Source of the DNA: Allodiplogaster sudhausi
Lineage: Eukaryota > Nematoda > Chromadorea > Rhabditida > Diplogasteridae
Length of the DNA stretch: 64,000 nt
Direction: 5' to 3'
Assembly (NCBI GenBank): GCA_945643635.1
Contig: CALZFC010000009.1
Span: 6,262,501-6,326,500 of the forward strand
Of this stretch, positions 36,027 through 48,900 are shown piece by piece. Below the pieces are notes generated by a model. It did not search any database. It was given only the letters and a program-made list of their open reading frames with translations, and was not told where the DNA came from. How positions within the stretch are numbered: position 1 is the first letter of the stretch; each line of letters opens with the position of its first letter. The position numbers and the translations under genes were made by a program.

Positions 36027-39000
36027 ATGAGAGGCGAGCTTAGCGTTATAATTCAGTTCTCATTCGCATTCTTCCTAATCTTCTCCGCATTCAACAGCCA
36101 TGGCTTTGTCGAGGTAAGAAAAAATATGTTTCTTTTTTTATAATTGGGCAGGACATTCGCTCAAATTTAATCTTAATCAGAAATGATAAAACGTTCTTTT
36201 TGAAGATTTATGATTGACGGAGGATAAAATATATATTATGAAAAATTCAGATAACCATTCTACGTGATATAGCTGAGAAGTCACCAGTATTCGGCATTGA
36301 CAAGAATTCAGGATATTACAGGTTCGCATCCTTACTTGTTGTCTTATTTATTTTCATATTCATTCTACTGGAGAGTGCATTTCACGAACAAAAGATATTT
36401 CAGCTTTGCAATAATCTACTTCTTCTTCACACTCGGCAACTTCCTTGTCCCTCCAATTGTGCGTGTGATCGCCGCAAAATGGTTAGAAACAATGCTTTTA
36501 TTCTGCCATGTTATATACATATATAAATATAGTTTTGATTGATGTCTGCAAATGTTTTTGAATCAAGATATTCCTCAGCTCCTTTATTTCTTCATATTTT
36601 TGATTAAGAAACATTGAGGTGTATGGTCCTCGGCGCGTCAATGTACACCATATTCCTGCTGGGATTCCTCTGCCTAAACGGGCCGCTACTCTACGCGCTT
36701 TCGGCTGTGCTCGGAATGGGTGCTGCTAGTAAGTCATCTTCAAACAATACCATACTATTTTAATATCTGATAATAAAAGTATATGCATGTACATGCAGAT
36801 ATATGTACGTTACAGTAACAAATGTTTAAAAGAATAATTGTTTTGATGGAGTAGCATAGCCTTGGCAATGTGTAGTGATCTGGACGGGCAACGGCGTGTA
36901 CATCATTGTGAACTCGTCGGCTGGCCGCCTCGCTCGCAACTCGGGCATCATGTGGGTGCTGCTGCAAATGTCTATGATTGCCGGCGCATTCTTCCTCTAC
37001 TACATTCTCCACAACAGGTTTGTTTCGCTTACCATTTCATATTCTTTTTGCTTTTTAAACACATCAATTCTGTACCATTTAAGAGAGCCAATCTGAGAAA
37101 CTCGACCATGCCCCATTGTAAAAGGACAGGGAACAAAAGTAACCTTTGATCCTAATTTCCTTAATACAGCGTGTGTAGGACCTAAATGGCTTCCCAAAAA
37201 CTTTTTCAGAAAAATGTTTTTTCTGAAGTATGTCTACAGTATGCCCTGATAGACCAAAAATATTCAAATGAGCGTAACTCCGTTGAACAGCGACCAATCT
37301 CAATTTTGAAACATTTGTTCGATTCCTTGTCTAATAGCGCACAAAACAGCCATAGAAACATTTTTCTGAAATCTTCATTATAAGGGTCATTTTGGCAAAA
37401 ATGTGTTTTGAGGGGTCCATTTCGGGCATCGGGACCCCCCATGTTAAAAAACGGAGTACACCACATGAAAGAGCGTGGTTTGTTACCTCTAAAATAATTA
37501 TTCTTAAAGTGAAAGTCCTACCTCGAAGGGACGGTAGCACGCGAAAAATGCGCGAGAGTAGGTCAAAATGGCGCATTTTCAGCCTCCGAAGTACCGTGCA
37601 AGCGCATTCATCGATCCATAACTACGCTCAATGTTAATATTACAAACTTGTTAGCATATCATCTAAGAGCTCTCGCGGAGATCTTCAAATCTTACATACA
37701 TAGTTTTATTTATAAGTTTCGATTTATATGGGAAATTACGTTCTGTATAATTAGAAGGCTTAAAAAACTACTTCAAATACATTTCCGCATGTCCAAACAT
37801 ACATCATAAGAAAGAGGATGAAATTTGGTAGAAGATGAACCCCTTTCAATGAAATTCCATGTATATGATCTTTTGTTATAAGCCATAAGATTAGGATAAA
37901 AACGCCTCATGGAAAAAGTGTAAAAAAGAGGATTGGAATATTCTAATTCGAATAACCTAAACTGTGAATTCTTGGGCGGAATGACAGTGACTCAACTCAT
38001 TTTATGATTTATAATAAAACATCTTATAATTGGAAATTCATTGCAAGAGGTTCATCTTGTACCAAATTTCATCCTCTTTGTTATGATGTATGCTTGGACA
38101 TGCGGAAATGTATTTGAAGTAGTTTTTTAAGCCTTCTAATTATACAGAACGTAATTTCCCATATAAATCGAAACTTATAAATAAAATTATGTATGTAAGA
38201 TTTGAAGATCTCCGCGAGAGCTCTTAGATGATATGCTAACGAGTTTGTAATATTAACATTGAGCGTAGTTATGGATCGATGAATGCGCTTGCACGGTACC
38301 TCGGAGGCTGAAAATGCGCCATTTTGACCTACTCTCGCGCATTTTTCGCGTGCTACCGTCCCTTCGAGGTAGGACTTTCACTTTAAGAATAATTATTTTA
38401 GAGGTAACAAACCACGCTCTTTCATGTGGTGTACTCCGTTTTTTAACATGGGGGGTCCCGATGCCCGAAATGGACCCCTCAAAACACATTTTTGCCAAAA
38501 TGACCCTTATAATGAAGATTTCAGAAAAATGTTTCTATGGCTGTTTTGTGCGCTATTAGACAAGGAATCGAACAAATGTTTCAAAATTGAGATTGGTCGC
38601 TGTTCAACGGAGTTACGCTCATTTGAATATTTTTGGTCTATCAGGGCATACTGTAGACATACTTCAGAAAAAACATTTTTCTGAAAAAGTTTTTGGGAAG
38701 CCATTTAGGTCCTACACACGCTGTATTAAGGAAATTAGGATCAAAGGGTACTTTTGTTCCCTGTCCTGTGATGGTCGAGTCTCTCAGACAGGCTCTCTTA
38801 AGTAACTGACATTTAAAGTGGCTTATCTTTGTGCCGCCAAAACACTAACTTTCTCTTTGCCAAACTTGCCAGCGACTTGGTGAGCTCGTATCGACAACTC
38901 TACACCGTATTCGCTGTACTCGCTGCAGCGGGAGCTACGCTCCTCTTGCTGCTGCCTGCCAAGGCTGAAAAGGAGGTTTTAATCACTTCATGATATTGGC

Positions 39001-41362
39001 ATTCAACAACGGCCTAGCTTCATGCTCATAGAGTTCAGTTCTTCTTTACAAACGAGATACATACATATATGTATGCGGAATTAGTAGAAGATCATAGCTT
39101 ACGGTAGAATTAGGGACCCTACTCAAATGGAAGAAATGATGTTTTGAGGAAGTCTTCACAACGCCCGAGCCGGAGCCCGCGTTCGGCTTCGATCACTCTC
39201 TCGGCGAGCCGACCGATGTCGTCATCCTCAACGATGATCCGATCATGCTTGAGGAGAACTCCTTCCTCGACGACTTTTGTACGGATGACTTCCTTTCCTC
39301 TTCTTAACTTTTTATGTCTATATCGAGTCTAGCTTCCTTTCATTTGACTGCCCTTTCAGTGTCCACTTTTTCTATGATGAAGTCGGCACAAATGATGCGA
39401 CTATCCGTCTGCTTCTTCTATTCGGGTTAGCTGTTTCCAAAAGAGTTTTAAACTAGTACTAGTTGGTTTGAATCATAATAAGGCAAGCAAAAAGGTGAGC
39501 GGTTTGCTTCCTCTTCCCTTTTCCCTTCCCCTTTCATCACAATTGTTGACTCACCATTTTCTATTGATTAATTTTAATCTCGTCACATTTTAACGATGTA
39601 TCCTATGGTTCTTGAATATGCCCAGGAGTCGAGTTGACATTCTTCGCGGCCATCTACTCGACTTGCTTGGCTGCGTCGCGGCAGCTGAACGGCGGCTCGC
39701 AACTCATCGTCGCGTACAACGCTTTCGCAATGGGCGTCGGCCAGCTGATCGGTGTGTTTGTATATTTTAAAAAATCATACTTATTTTTAATATTTATGTT
39801 GTATATCATTATTATTACGTAATTAAAATCGTGCTTACTTTCTTCAAAATTCAGGAGGTTCAGTCTTTGGCGTCTTCCTCACCCGTCTTCCCTTTAGGCT
39901 GCAGAGGCCGCAAGTATGACTTTTTAGCAAGTTTTTCTGTCCCTTCTTCAACAAATAAATAATAATAATAATAATAATTGAAAAGCTCTCTACTCTTCAC
40001 TCTCAGGTGATCGTCTTCGCCTTCGCAACGCACATGCTTGCATTCTACCTCTGCTTCCTCAACACTCCGGACGCTTCGCCACTCCGCGCCACGGATGAGC
40101 TGGCGTACATTCAGCCAAGGTCAGATTTGGAAATCGTACATCCAAGACAATCCTATCAATTTATCAAGATATGTATTTCTCTTTTATTATTTCGAATATT
40201 AGTATTTTGGTTAAGAAATACTCAAATAATTACATATTTTAGAATGTCGATCGCCATCTTCGTGGGCTTCCTCCTCGGCCTCGCGGACGCCGGCTGGAAT
40301 ACGCAGATCTACACGCTCATCGGGGATGAATGGCCAGACAACTCGCCCTCCGCTCTCGCACTCTTCAAGTTCTTCCAGGTACTGATGTTACTCTTAAAGG
40401 AAGTCTACGGCGAATGTTTGGCCAAGCAATTCAAAATAGGCATTTGAACCATGAAGTGTCCCGCACGGAAGGGACTCTAGCGGCCACTGGCTAAAATATT
40501 CCTAGTTCTCTGCCCGTCACGTTTTGGGAAGGCTGTGATCCTCTGATTTCAGTGCTGCAGCCCTTGCACTCTCTCCACAGAAATTAGTGGCCAAAAAATT
40601 TCATTGGGTGCTGACTTGTTGAGAAAAATCAGGCCAATGTCGGTTGCACTCCAAAATACACACTTACAAGAAGGGTGTTCTGCTTTCCCCAGTTTTCCTA
40701 TGCACACATCATTTTTTTCAAAATGGCTGGAGTTGGCGATCGAGCGATGTAAAATAGGACTGTGCTAAGATCTACAGTAGCTAATTCTCTACCCGTGATA
40801 TTTAAAATGACTATAATTCTGGAATGATAAAATGAAATTCATTCAAACTTTCCCTAGCTATGTTTTACGATGAGACGAACTGATCCATGCTTAAAAAATG
40901 ATATGTTAATTATTCGTCGGAGACCTCCTTTAAGCCTCATACAGTAGCCCACCTGAAAAGTATAGAAAGTATAGTCATTAAAGGCATGCACATACGCATG
41001 TATAACTTGGAATACTGTAGCAGTTCAGCTCGGTCTCCGAAACAGAGTATTAATTTGCCGACATACATACATATCCAAACATACTTATTCGCTCAAAGAG
41101 TTGAAATTCAAATATTCTGTTTTTTTTTTAATAACGCCATTTTGATGAAAGTGATGTAATGACCGGATTGAAGTCGTTCGGCGCGTGCGTCTCCTCGCTG
41201 TACGGCTCGATGCTCACTCTGCAATGGCAGCTCTTCCTGCTCGTCCTGAACGGCTTCGCGTCCGCGGTCTGCTTCATCGTAGCCGATCTCTCGGTCCCAC
41301 TCAAGGAGAATGGCGAGGAGGACCGATCGGGTCTCTTTGCCAATGCGGATCCTTCGCTATAG
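36027..41362 (+). CDS. mfsd-11: MFSD11/UNC-93-like major facilitator protein
   Basis: Multi-pass membrane protein of the UNC-93/MFSD11 branch of the major facilitator superfamily; substrate unknown. Exons 36027-36113, 36251-36321, 36404-36481, 36619-36728, 36876-37017, 38873-38975, 39149-39278, 39360-39425, 39626-39751, 39855-39913, 40007-40119, 40243-40378, 41174-41362 (469 aa); all phases fit and all donors are GT. Family landmarks: AFFLIFSAFNSHGFVE at TM1, YRSFAIIYFFFTLGN, MIWTGNGVYI, LARNSGIMWVLLQMSM, then after a long acidic loop YSGVELTFFAAIYSTC and LADAGWNTQIYTL. These match MFSD11 better than UNC-93 itself. Length is typical. Intron 5 carries a 1.7 kb foldback element and intron 12 a MITE. 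The C-terminus has no obvious sorting motif. The symbol is given by orthology and is not a confirmed nematode name. Confidence 0.85.
37083..38797. mobile_element. Foldback transposon: 1.7 kb inverted repeat with TTAA flanks
   Basis: Inside intron 5 of the MFSD11-like gene. TTAA stands on both sides (37079-37082 and 38798-38801). Each arm is roughly 0.8 kb (37083 to about 37890, and about 38000-38797), and the arms are nearly identical reverse complements with a few point differences and small indels; the centre of roughly 100 bp is diverged. Termini read GAGAGCC. Frames of 81 and 86 codons recur in both arms simply because the arms are copies; no transposase motif was seen, so it is probably non-autonomous. 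Confidence 0.85.
40398..40929. mobile_element. MITE with TTAA target duplications (MFSD11-like intron 12)
   Basis: TTAA at 40394-40397 and 40930-40933. Termini AGGAAGTCTACGGCGAAT (left) and AGGAGGTCTCCGACGAAT (right, reversed) match those of the element at 23736, and internal stretches such as CTCTAC/TTTACG-type segments are also shared. It is longer (532 bp) and has no coding capacity. Confidence 0.75.
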
Positions 41363-42743
41363 AGGCCAGCCACTCACTCTTGATGCGCTGTCGTATTCAA
41401 ACCCCAGACCACACTTTTCTCTCTACATAGGTTCCTTTATCCATATGTATTCTCAGCAAAAAGCTGTACTGCAAATCAATTTGGTTTTTTATCTCTACCA
41501 TTAACTTGAAATTGTTCGTTCACTATAGCAGGCAAAACATCTATCTTTTAAAAACAAAACTTTATGAAAAAACATATCCCTAAGCATAAATATACATAAG
41601 TCTAATAATTTTAACTTTCCTGGAGAAAGCTTTCTTCCTGAAGAAGTTCTTCTAGTCCGACGAGGTCGAGTTCTCACAGTTCTCTACCATAACAATTGCT
41701 GCATAATGCCCGGTATTATTAGTAATAACCCAACTAACCGATTACTTATGTACCTTGTAATGCCTAGTCTGTAAGAAACATGATTGAATAATCTTTTTTC
41801 AACCCTACTCTTCTCGTGATTCGCTCTGCATAATTTTTACCCGAATAAAGCTATATTTATTTTGTACATAAATTTTTCAACTTTTTCCAAGCAGTAGATA
41901 GCAATAGATATTAATACAGCTTTCACAGCATTTATTTTTGTTTCATTATTCTATGATATCACGGTTTTTGTATCTATTTTTGCCAAATGCATGGTGAGAG
42001 CTCTAAATACTGTTTACTACGAAGTTGCTAAAATTATGCACGCGTTAGATCTTCATCGGCTTTTAAATCCATCATGCGTAATATTTTCCCGCCCCAGGCT
42101 ACAGGTCTGAAGAATCTCAGCATACATATACACATAGCCACGCGCCAACTTAGTATTTAAGAAAATGCTATTGCTCAGCTCGCTAAACTTTGTTAATGTT
42201 TTTGATAAAGCCACTATAAAAGAATTCGTGTCAAATAAGGAGGAATTTCCTGCCAAATAAAACATTTCTGGTTGTAATGTTAAATTGCTCGAATGCAGAT
42301 GAGTACATCTTAAATCTTAGACTTTCTGTTTTCTTTAAATTCAAAGATAGATTGCTGCGCCCCGCATAACTTGCATGTGTTGTAGTCCGTCGTCTGGCAG
42401 CATGGCACCCCCCCCCCCCAATCAACAGGGTACTTTGTAGTGTACGGAATCAAGAACAGAGCAGCATTCTTCTTTGCCGGTGCTGGTGCTGTCCTTTTAA
42501 TACCCACACGCACACTCGTCTTTTTGTTTTTAGGGTGTAGTTTCCTGTCTCTTCCTTTCTGTCTCATTGTCTAACTGTCTGTCTCTCTCTTTTCTCTCTT
42601 GCCCTCTCTTTGTGTCTCTTTCAAGCTCTCTCTCTCTCTCTTCCTCTCTCTCTCTCTTTCTCCCTCTCTCTCTATCTTGCTGAATTCCTCGTAGTCCATC
42701 AAGAATATATAAAAGGGACATAAGCACTTTTTTCAGAATAATC
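41363..42743. other. Intergenic region between the MFSD11-like and isomerase genes
   Basis: 3' UTR and AT-rich DNA with a C10 tract (42410-42419) and a CT-rich stretch (42545-42675) about 70-200 bp before the next start codon. No exon seen. Confidence 0.5.
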
Positions 42744-43192
42744 ATGGCAGCCAGTGGAATTAAAGCATCCAAGAAAGGAAACATTCAGTGGATCATCTTC
42801 GATAATCCAAGGCGCAAAAATGCGATTCCTGTCGAGGTTTTAAACAAGCTTTTTTTTTATTCGTTTGATCAATTCAAGCATTTCTGCACATTGCACAGTC
42901 TGATTCATTTCGTGTTTTTTTTTACTTCATCGCCCATTATTTCATAAATTTATTTATTTATTAACTAATGGAGAATCTCATTATATACTATGGTAAGTCG
43001 ATTTTGAGTTTGATGGTAAACTCATTGTCAGGGATACGCGACTATTCTCTCGGCACTGGACGAGGCGGCCGAAGATCCTGAGATCTTTCTCGTCGTTTTT
43101 ACAGGCGAGGGATCCTTCTACTCAAGCGGCAACGACTTCTCCGCCGACCAACTATCGAAGATGTCGGCGAGCGAACTGCTTTATCTCTCTCC

Positions 43193-43234
<42 letters not shown>

Positions 43235-44451
43235 TTCTCGCTCTCTCGCTTTCTCGCTCTCTCTTTCCTTTATTGTTTATCAACCTGTAGATTTTCACTC
43301 TTCCTCTCCCTATATGTATACATTTTCTCTTTCTTCTCACTCTTGAATATTCAACTTCCTTAAACAAAAAGCGCTATCATAATCGCCTTCCTGAACTCGA
43401 TGATGGGATCTGTCCATTTCACTTTCATTATTCTCAATTTTCGACAGCGCCACCGACGACCCTGACCAAGAGCAGAACTACTCGCGCTGGGTGCGACGAC
43501 TCATCGACCATCCAAAGGTGCCTCTTTCTTGAGAATTTGTAGCTTTATTCTTGCTCTATTTCTTTTTTGTTGTTGTACAAGTTCCTAAATCGGCTTGCAC
43601 TCTATGCTGCTGACTTCCTTGCATTGTCCATGTTGAGATTATCATCGGCCTCGTCAACGGCCCTTGCATTGGAATCGCGTGCACGACTCTCAGCCTATTC
43701 GACTACGTTGTCTGCTCGTCGGATGTCAGAGAATTTTCTTTCATTATTTATTTGCGTAAATTTTTTGTCAGATTAAATTCTTCTAAACTGGATTTATAGG
43801 CCCACCATCTCCCCCACCCTTCAGGCATACTTCTCGACACCGTTTCCATCGATCGGCGTATGCCCCGAGGGCGTGTCGTCCCTTACGTTTCCTGCTCTTC
43901 TCGGGCGGTCAAAGGTTCTAACTACCATTCTTTATTTAGTGAAGGTAAGAATCGTTTGGAAGACTATTCTTTCTTAAGGCGAACGAGATACTTCTGTTCG
44001 GTGAGCCGCTGAGTGCTGCTGCCGCCCTGCAGCACGGCTTCGTCGGCCGCGTCTTCCCGGCGGCCGAATTCCGCGCCAAGGCGGAGGAAATGATCGCCCG
44101 TATCGGACAACTGCCACCGCATGTACGGTTCCTCGCTATTTTTTTTGTTTAGATGTATTTCTCAACCCAATCGCTTTATTTAGCTCTATTTTACGTGTTG
44201 CTAACTTAAATCAGTGAAGTATAATTTCAATATTACAATTATACTCTTCACAGAAATATCTTTGCGATCTAAAGCGTAGTTCGTTGCAGAGTGTGCTCGC
44301 ATCGAAGAAGCTGATGCGAACGGATTCCATCCGTAACGAGATGCACACGGCGAACAGACATGAACACACTATCCTCAAGAAGCTCTTCAACTCGGAGGAG
44401 ACCGTCAATCTCATATTCAACAAATTCAACAAGGGAAAGGCCAAGATGTAG
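42744..44451 (+). CDS. eci: Enoyl-CoA delta isomerase, ECI2 type (crotonase fold)
   Basis: Moves cis/trans double bonds in unsaturated enoyl-CoA intermediates so that beta-oxidation can proceed. Exons 42744-42836, 43032-43162, 43448-43517, 43638-43724, 43825-43914, 43979-44122, 44290-44451 (258 aa). Family marks: FDNPRRKNAIP near the start; oxyanion-hole region SSGNDFS (62-68); IIGLVNGPCIGIACTTL (101-117); YFSTPFPSIGVCPEGVSS with the catalytic Glu at about 142, in PEG as in ECI2. The C-terminus ends AKM, an acceptable peroxisomal PTS1. No acyl-CoA-binding domain precedes the crotonase domain, unlike many animal ECI2 proteins. Donor 2 (AAGAT/GTCGGC) is weak and a CT array begins shortly after it. 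Confidence 0.85.
43195..43265. repeat. CT microsatellite
   Basis: (CT)n with CGCT interruptions in intron 2 of the isomerase gene, starting about 30 nt after the inferred donor. Confidence 0.9.
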
Positions 44452-45941
44452 GCAGATATTACAAGCCTGTTCCGGTGTCTGTTCTCGTTGCCCTGTTCAT
44501 ATGTAAATCATGCTATACTCCAGAAGTGTCCACAGCCTAGACTACATCCGCCACATGCGCAGAGACAGTAAACAAACTGCATGTATGAAAATAGGAAAAC
44601 TGGAAGGTTTTTCGAGGGATGCCATACTGATGTACCCTATCCCAGCAGAGAAATACCAAACATACAGCAAACTGATCCTGAGGGAGGCCCTGCCCATCTG
44701 AGGGAGACTGCCCCAAACGCCTAATAGATTGTCTAGAGTCCTGGCCGCGGATCTCCCTGATTCTCCCACTATGTTGATGATAAAGATAATAATACACCCT
44801 TTCCCGACCACCATATTCCACGGGGAAATCCCAGCTCACACCTATGTGCATACACGCAGCGGAGATCAACAATCAAACGCCATTTTCACAACATCGCGAT
44901 TCTTGAACAGGAACGAAGTCAGCAGAGACCGGAACAGGACTCGAATCTGCCCACATCTGGGAATTTCCATTCAATCACAAAATTATTTCCTTTTCGACGT
45001 TACCGCAAAAGAATAATTCTACGCCGGCACTCTTTCCTAGTTGGCGTCACAACTAGTTTTTTTTTTATATTGTCGCAGAAACCAAGCTGCTACAGTCTAC
45101 AGTACATAAAACTGCATGCATAAAGTTCACAAATAAAAGACTTCCACAACCTTTACCCATATGAATTAGTGAGAGTATATCTATACACATATTATACTCT
45201 TTTATGACACATCGCTGCAAATTATACAAACAGCGAAAAGTTTTTTTAGCTACGCCACTGAACGATATAACAATCTTCTTTCCTAAGAAGGATTTCTATG
45301 CCAACAAAGGAAATAAATAGATTGAATCCCACATAGTCTTCGTCAAACTAACGGAAAAATTCTAGAAATGTCGTTGGACTAAAAACACCCATTTGCAAAT
45401 GAACGGTAGAACTATATTTTCAATTCCATGAAGGGTAAGAAAAGAAGAAAGAACTGGTAAAACCTAGCCAGATAGAGAACTAGAAGACGGCACAGAGATG
45501 GGAGATAGGATACGGAACACAATAGAATAATCCACCGATTCGAACTCGCGCAATAAATACTAGAAGTGACAACGAAAGGATCGCCTAGAATGACATGGAA
45601 ACTTCTGAGTCATATGCATTTTCAGCACGGCTCAGTAACTGGATCTTAAAGAGAACGGAAGAAGAAGGACTTGAACTCAGTCCGGTCAGCCTTTGGTTGG
45701 AGGAGAGCACGCACTGTTGCACCCGTACTTTTTAGCCTCTTTAAATTGCCTCCCATTCAATAGATAACAAAAAAAAATAGGGTGCATGTGCTTTCGGAAG
45801 CAATTTCCTGCTGCTTCTTCAGAAAATGTTAAGCAAAATGTACAGCGCAGGCTGCACAGGCAATGTCGGACAAATATGGCGAATGGGGTGGGGGTGCTGG
45901 AAGAACCCAGGAATGGAGAGGGGGCAGCAAAAGAACCCCTT
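44452..45941. other. Convergent intergenic region between isomerase (+) and nucleobindin (-)
   Basis: Shared 3' flank of two converging genes. It is less AT-rich than other intergenic DNA and has an open-frame patch at 44510-45016, but I find no splice signals, start context or family motif, and no named repeat. Confidence 0.45.
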
Positions 45942-48900
45942 CTATATGCCGTAGGCCGGATCCTTGGCGGCGTCTTGAATGGGCACGTGCTGGCCGGCGG
46001 GAGGCACCTGCAGCGAGAAGGAATTGTTTTCCCTCAGCTAATGAGAGATTGAATGAGATAATCAATATATAAATTTTTTTTATAACTTTTTAAACAATTC
46101 TTTTTTTAGCTGAAAGGTTATCATATTCAAGAACTTGCACTTATTTTTGCACGTATCCCTTGCCAAAGCCCTCACCTGATATTGCTGTTGCTGATTAGGC
46201 GGCGGCGTCTGATTGGCCTGAAAGGAGAGGGAGATTAGGTGTTAAAGAGCGGACGGGGAATCGATTTTGAAGATAACCACAGATTCTGATTGTTGGAATA
46301 GGGCACAATGCATGATGGATAACAATGAGCACTTCCTCCACCGCTTACCTGCTGCTGTTGCTGGACATGCTGAGGCGGGGGTGGCGGCTGGTTATGCTGC
46401 TGCTGCTGCTGCTGCTGTTGATGTACCTGTCCCTGAGCGGGGTCGGGGGCGCCTCCCCTGTGCACTTCGGCCGGCTGGATCGGCTGGCCTAGAGGAGGAG
46501 TTACTGGCGGCGCTGGCGTACTCTCCGCATGGTATTCGTAGGCATCGGCACCCCAGCCTAGGATCAGAGAAGGGGGCGAGAGACGAGACAGACAGACATA
46601 CAGATAGAGAGGAGAGGGACAGGGGAGATATGAGAGCGAGAAACAGTTAGGGGGGACAGGGGAAGAGAGAGACCAGAGAAGCAGATAGGGAGAGAGAGAA
46701 GGAAGAGAGAGACAAACGAATGAGAAATAGAAAATGGCTGGCAGCTAATTGTAAGAGATTGGACCGAAAAGATGCTGAAGAGTGCCGGCACCAAACCCAA
46801 CTCGATACAACCAAAATATGCTTAGATTTGATTAGACTAGCCATAGAAAGAGATAGCCGTAACATCATTATCAAGTTAGTAATCGGAGAATTCGCTGAAA
46901 TGAAGACGGACCTTGCTGCTTGGCGTACTCCATCTCGAACCTCTTGAGCTCTTCGTCCGTGTAGACTTGCTGCTGGCCAAGGTCATCCCAGCCGGAATCC
47001 TTGTTCGGCGTTTGGGCCTCGCTGTCCTAAATACGAATATGTTGTAATTAGCTCGGATTACTAGCAGAAATCACTGACTACAAAACAGTTTGGAAAAAAG
47101 AACATGTTCTAAACGACTCTTCCCAAAATGCATTACGACTCTTCCGAAAATGTATTTAAAAAAAAACTACCTTTAAAAAGCATGAGGGCAAGGATCGTAG
47201 ACTTTGTGAAGCCGATCACAGCCAAGATTAAACAAGGAGACAGCCCACGAAAGGGAGCAATTCCGTAAATGCACCCAGTACACGTACCTGAAGGAACTCG
47301 TCGAGCGAGATCATCCTGTCTCCGTTCTTGTCCATCTGCTGCACGACGTGCTCCCTCATCCGGTACATCTCCTCCATTCGTTCGCGTGGGTCGTCGTCCG
47401 GGTTCGTCTCGTTGTACATCTTCTCCAGTTCGATCTGGAAAAGAATACGCCTAACAAACTTGTGCTGACTACTCCAGTCATACGATATGAAAACTACGGA
47501 CTATAATGAAAGTAACGAAAATAAATCCGAGAATAGCTTCTATTCTGTTTGTTTGCTTCTAGTCAATGTGGCCAGCCTGCTCAAACAGAGCACAACAGGG
47601 TTGCTTCTTTCTGCTCACCTGGAAGAGAGCCTCGAGTTCCTCCTGATTCCACATGTTATCCCCGTTCAGGTCGTGCAGTGCGAAGAAGGTACGCGGATCG
47701 TACTGATCTTTCTCCATCTGAAGGAGACAAGGAATTCCTGGTTTATCGATGGTTTGGGCTACTTCCAAGGAATGAACAAGAATAATGAAGGTGATGAAGA
47801 ATACAGCCCCCACTTACTGGTTGCAGAGCGTTACGACATATGGGCCGGAAGCTTGCACACATACCGTACTCCCTTATTCATGCTCTAATATACAGTATCC
47901 GGAAACCACTCGCTGACCTTGTCACTGTCCTCCCAGACTTCTGACAGCTGGTCGCGACTGCCGGGATGCTTGAGCTTCTCGTGTTCGTTGTGGCGCTTCT
48001 TCGCCTCCTCCACGTCTTGCTCCGCCTTCGCGCGCTCTTCCGGAGGAAGCTTAAACAAATTCTATTTATTTCAATTTAATTCATTTAATATCGAATACAT
48101 TGACTCACTAAAAATATTATAAACTGCCAAAATCGAACAGATATTTGTCGCGGAATTAACCTGAGCAAACTTATGATCTTCTTCGGCCTTCTTCTTCATC
48201 TCGTAATCCTTGAACTCTTCGCGCCGATGCTTGTCGATCTCATCCATATCAGCAACCGTCTAAACAATGGCATTCCCCTGTTTTCTGTTTACATTTGAAA
48301 TACAAATTCATTGTGGTCCGGTCAACAAAACTTCGGTACCTTCTTAATTAGCAGTCGGAGGTCTTCCTTGTTAAATTTCTCCCAGTTCTGGAGATCGAGA
48401 TGCTCGGGCATCTTCACGTTGTGCGCGCCGCCTTCAGCTTCGACCTGCACAACACGAAAGAGTGATGTTTCTTATAGCGTTAACCAACAAATTTACGCCA
48501 CAGTTTGTATTCAATTTAAGAAACGCAGTTCGTTGGAATTACTTTGTTGGAAAACAAATAGAAAAGCGTGCACGGGTAAGGAAGAGGCAACCGGATTGCA
48601 ACCACAAAGCTCTCGGAAAAGAACGAACCTGCTTGGCAATGGACTCGCGAAGTCGCTCGAGTTCAGCGAGCTTGCTCTTGTGCAGTCGCTCAACCACGGG
48701 GTCGGGCAGTTCATCAACGTGCTCAGCAATCTTGCCAGCCTATAATAACTTGAGTATTATTAAGTGAATAAAAGCATGAAGTAATGTTCAATGTGGCGCA
48801 TGCATGTGCTAGGAAAAGGAAGGCTGGACATTCGCCGGCATCATCGAATTCCGTTCCGCAACAGTTGCTTCTAGATTTCAGCTACATGTGTCTCGAAATT

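Noticed and set aside
37206..38684. Repeated 81- and 86-codon reading frames on both strands that look like a duplicated gene
   Set aside because: They are the two arms of the foldback element read in both directions; no recognisable domain, and the codon use is unlike host genes.
44510..45016. Open frames on both strands in the isomerase-nucleobindin spacer
   Set aside because: No splice signals, no family motif, no third-position G/C bias like that of the real exons; it may be old repeat DNA.
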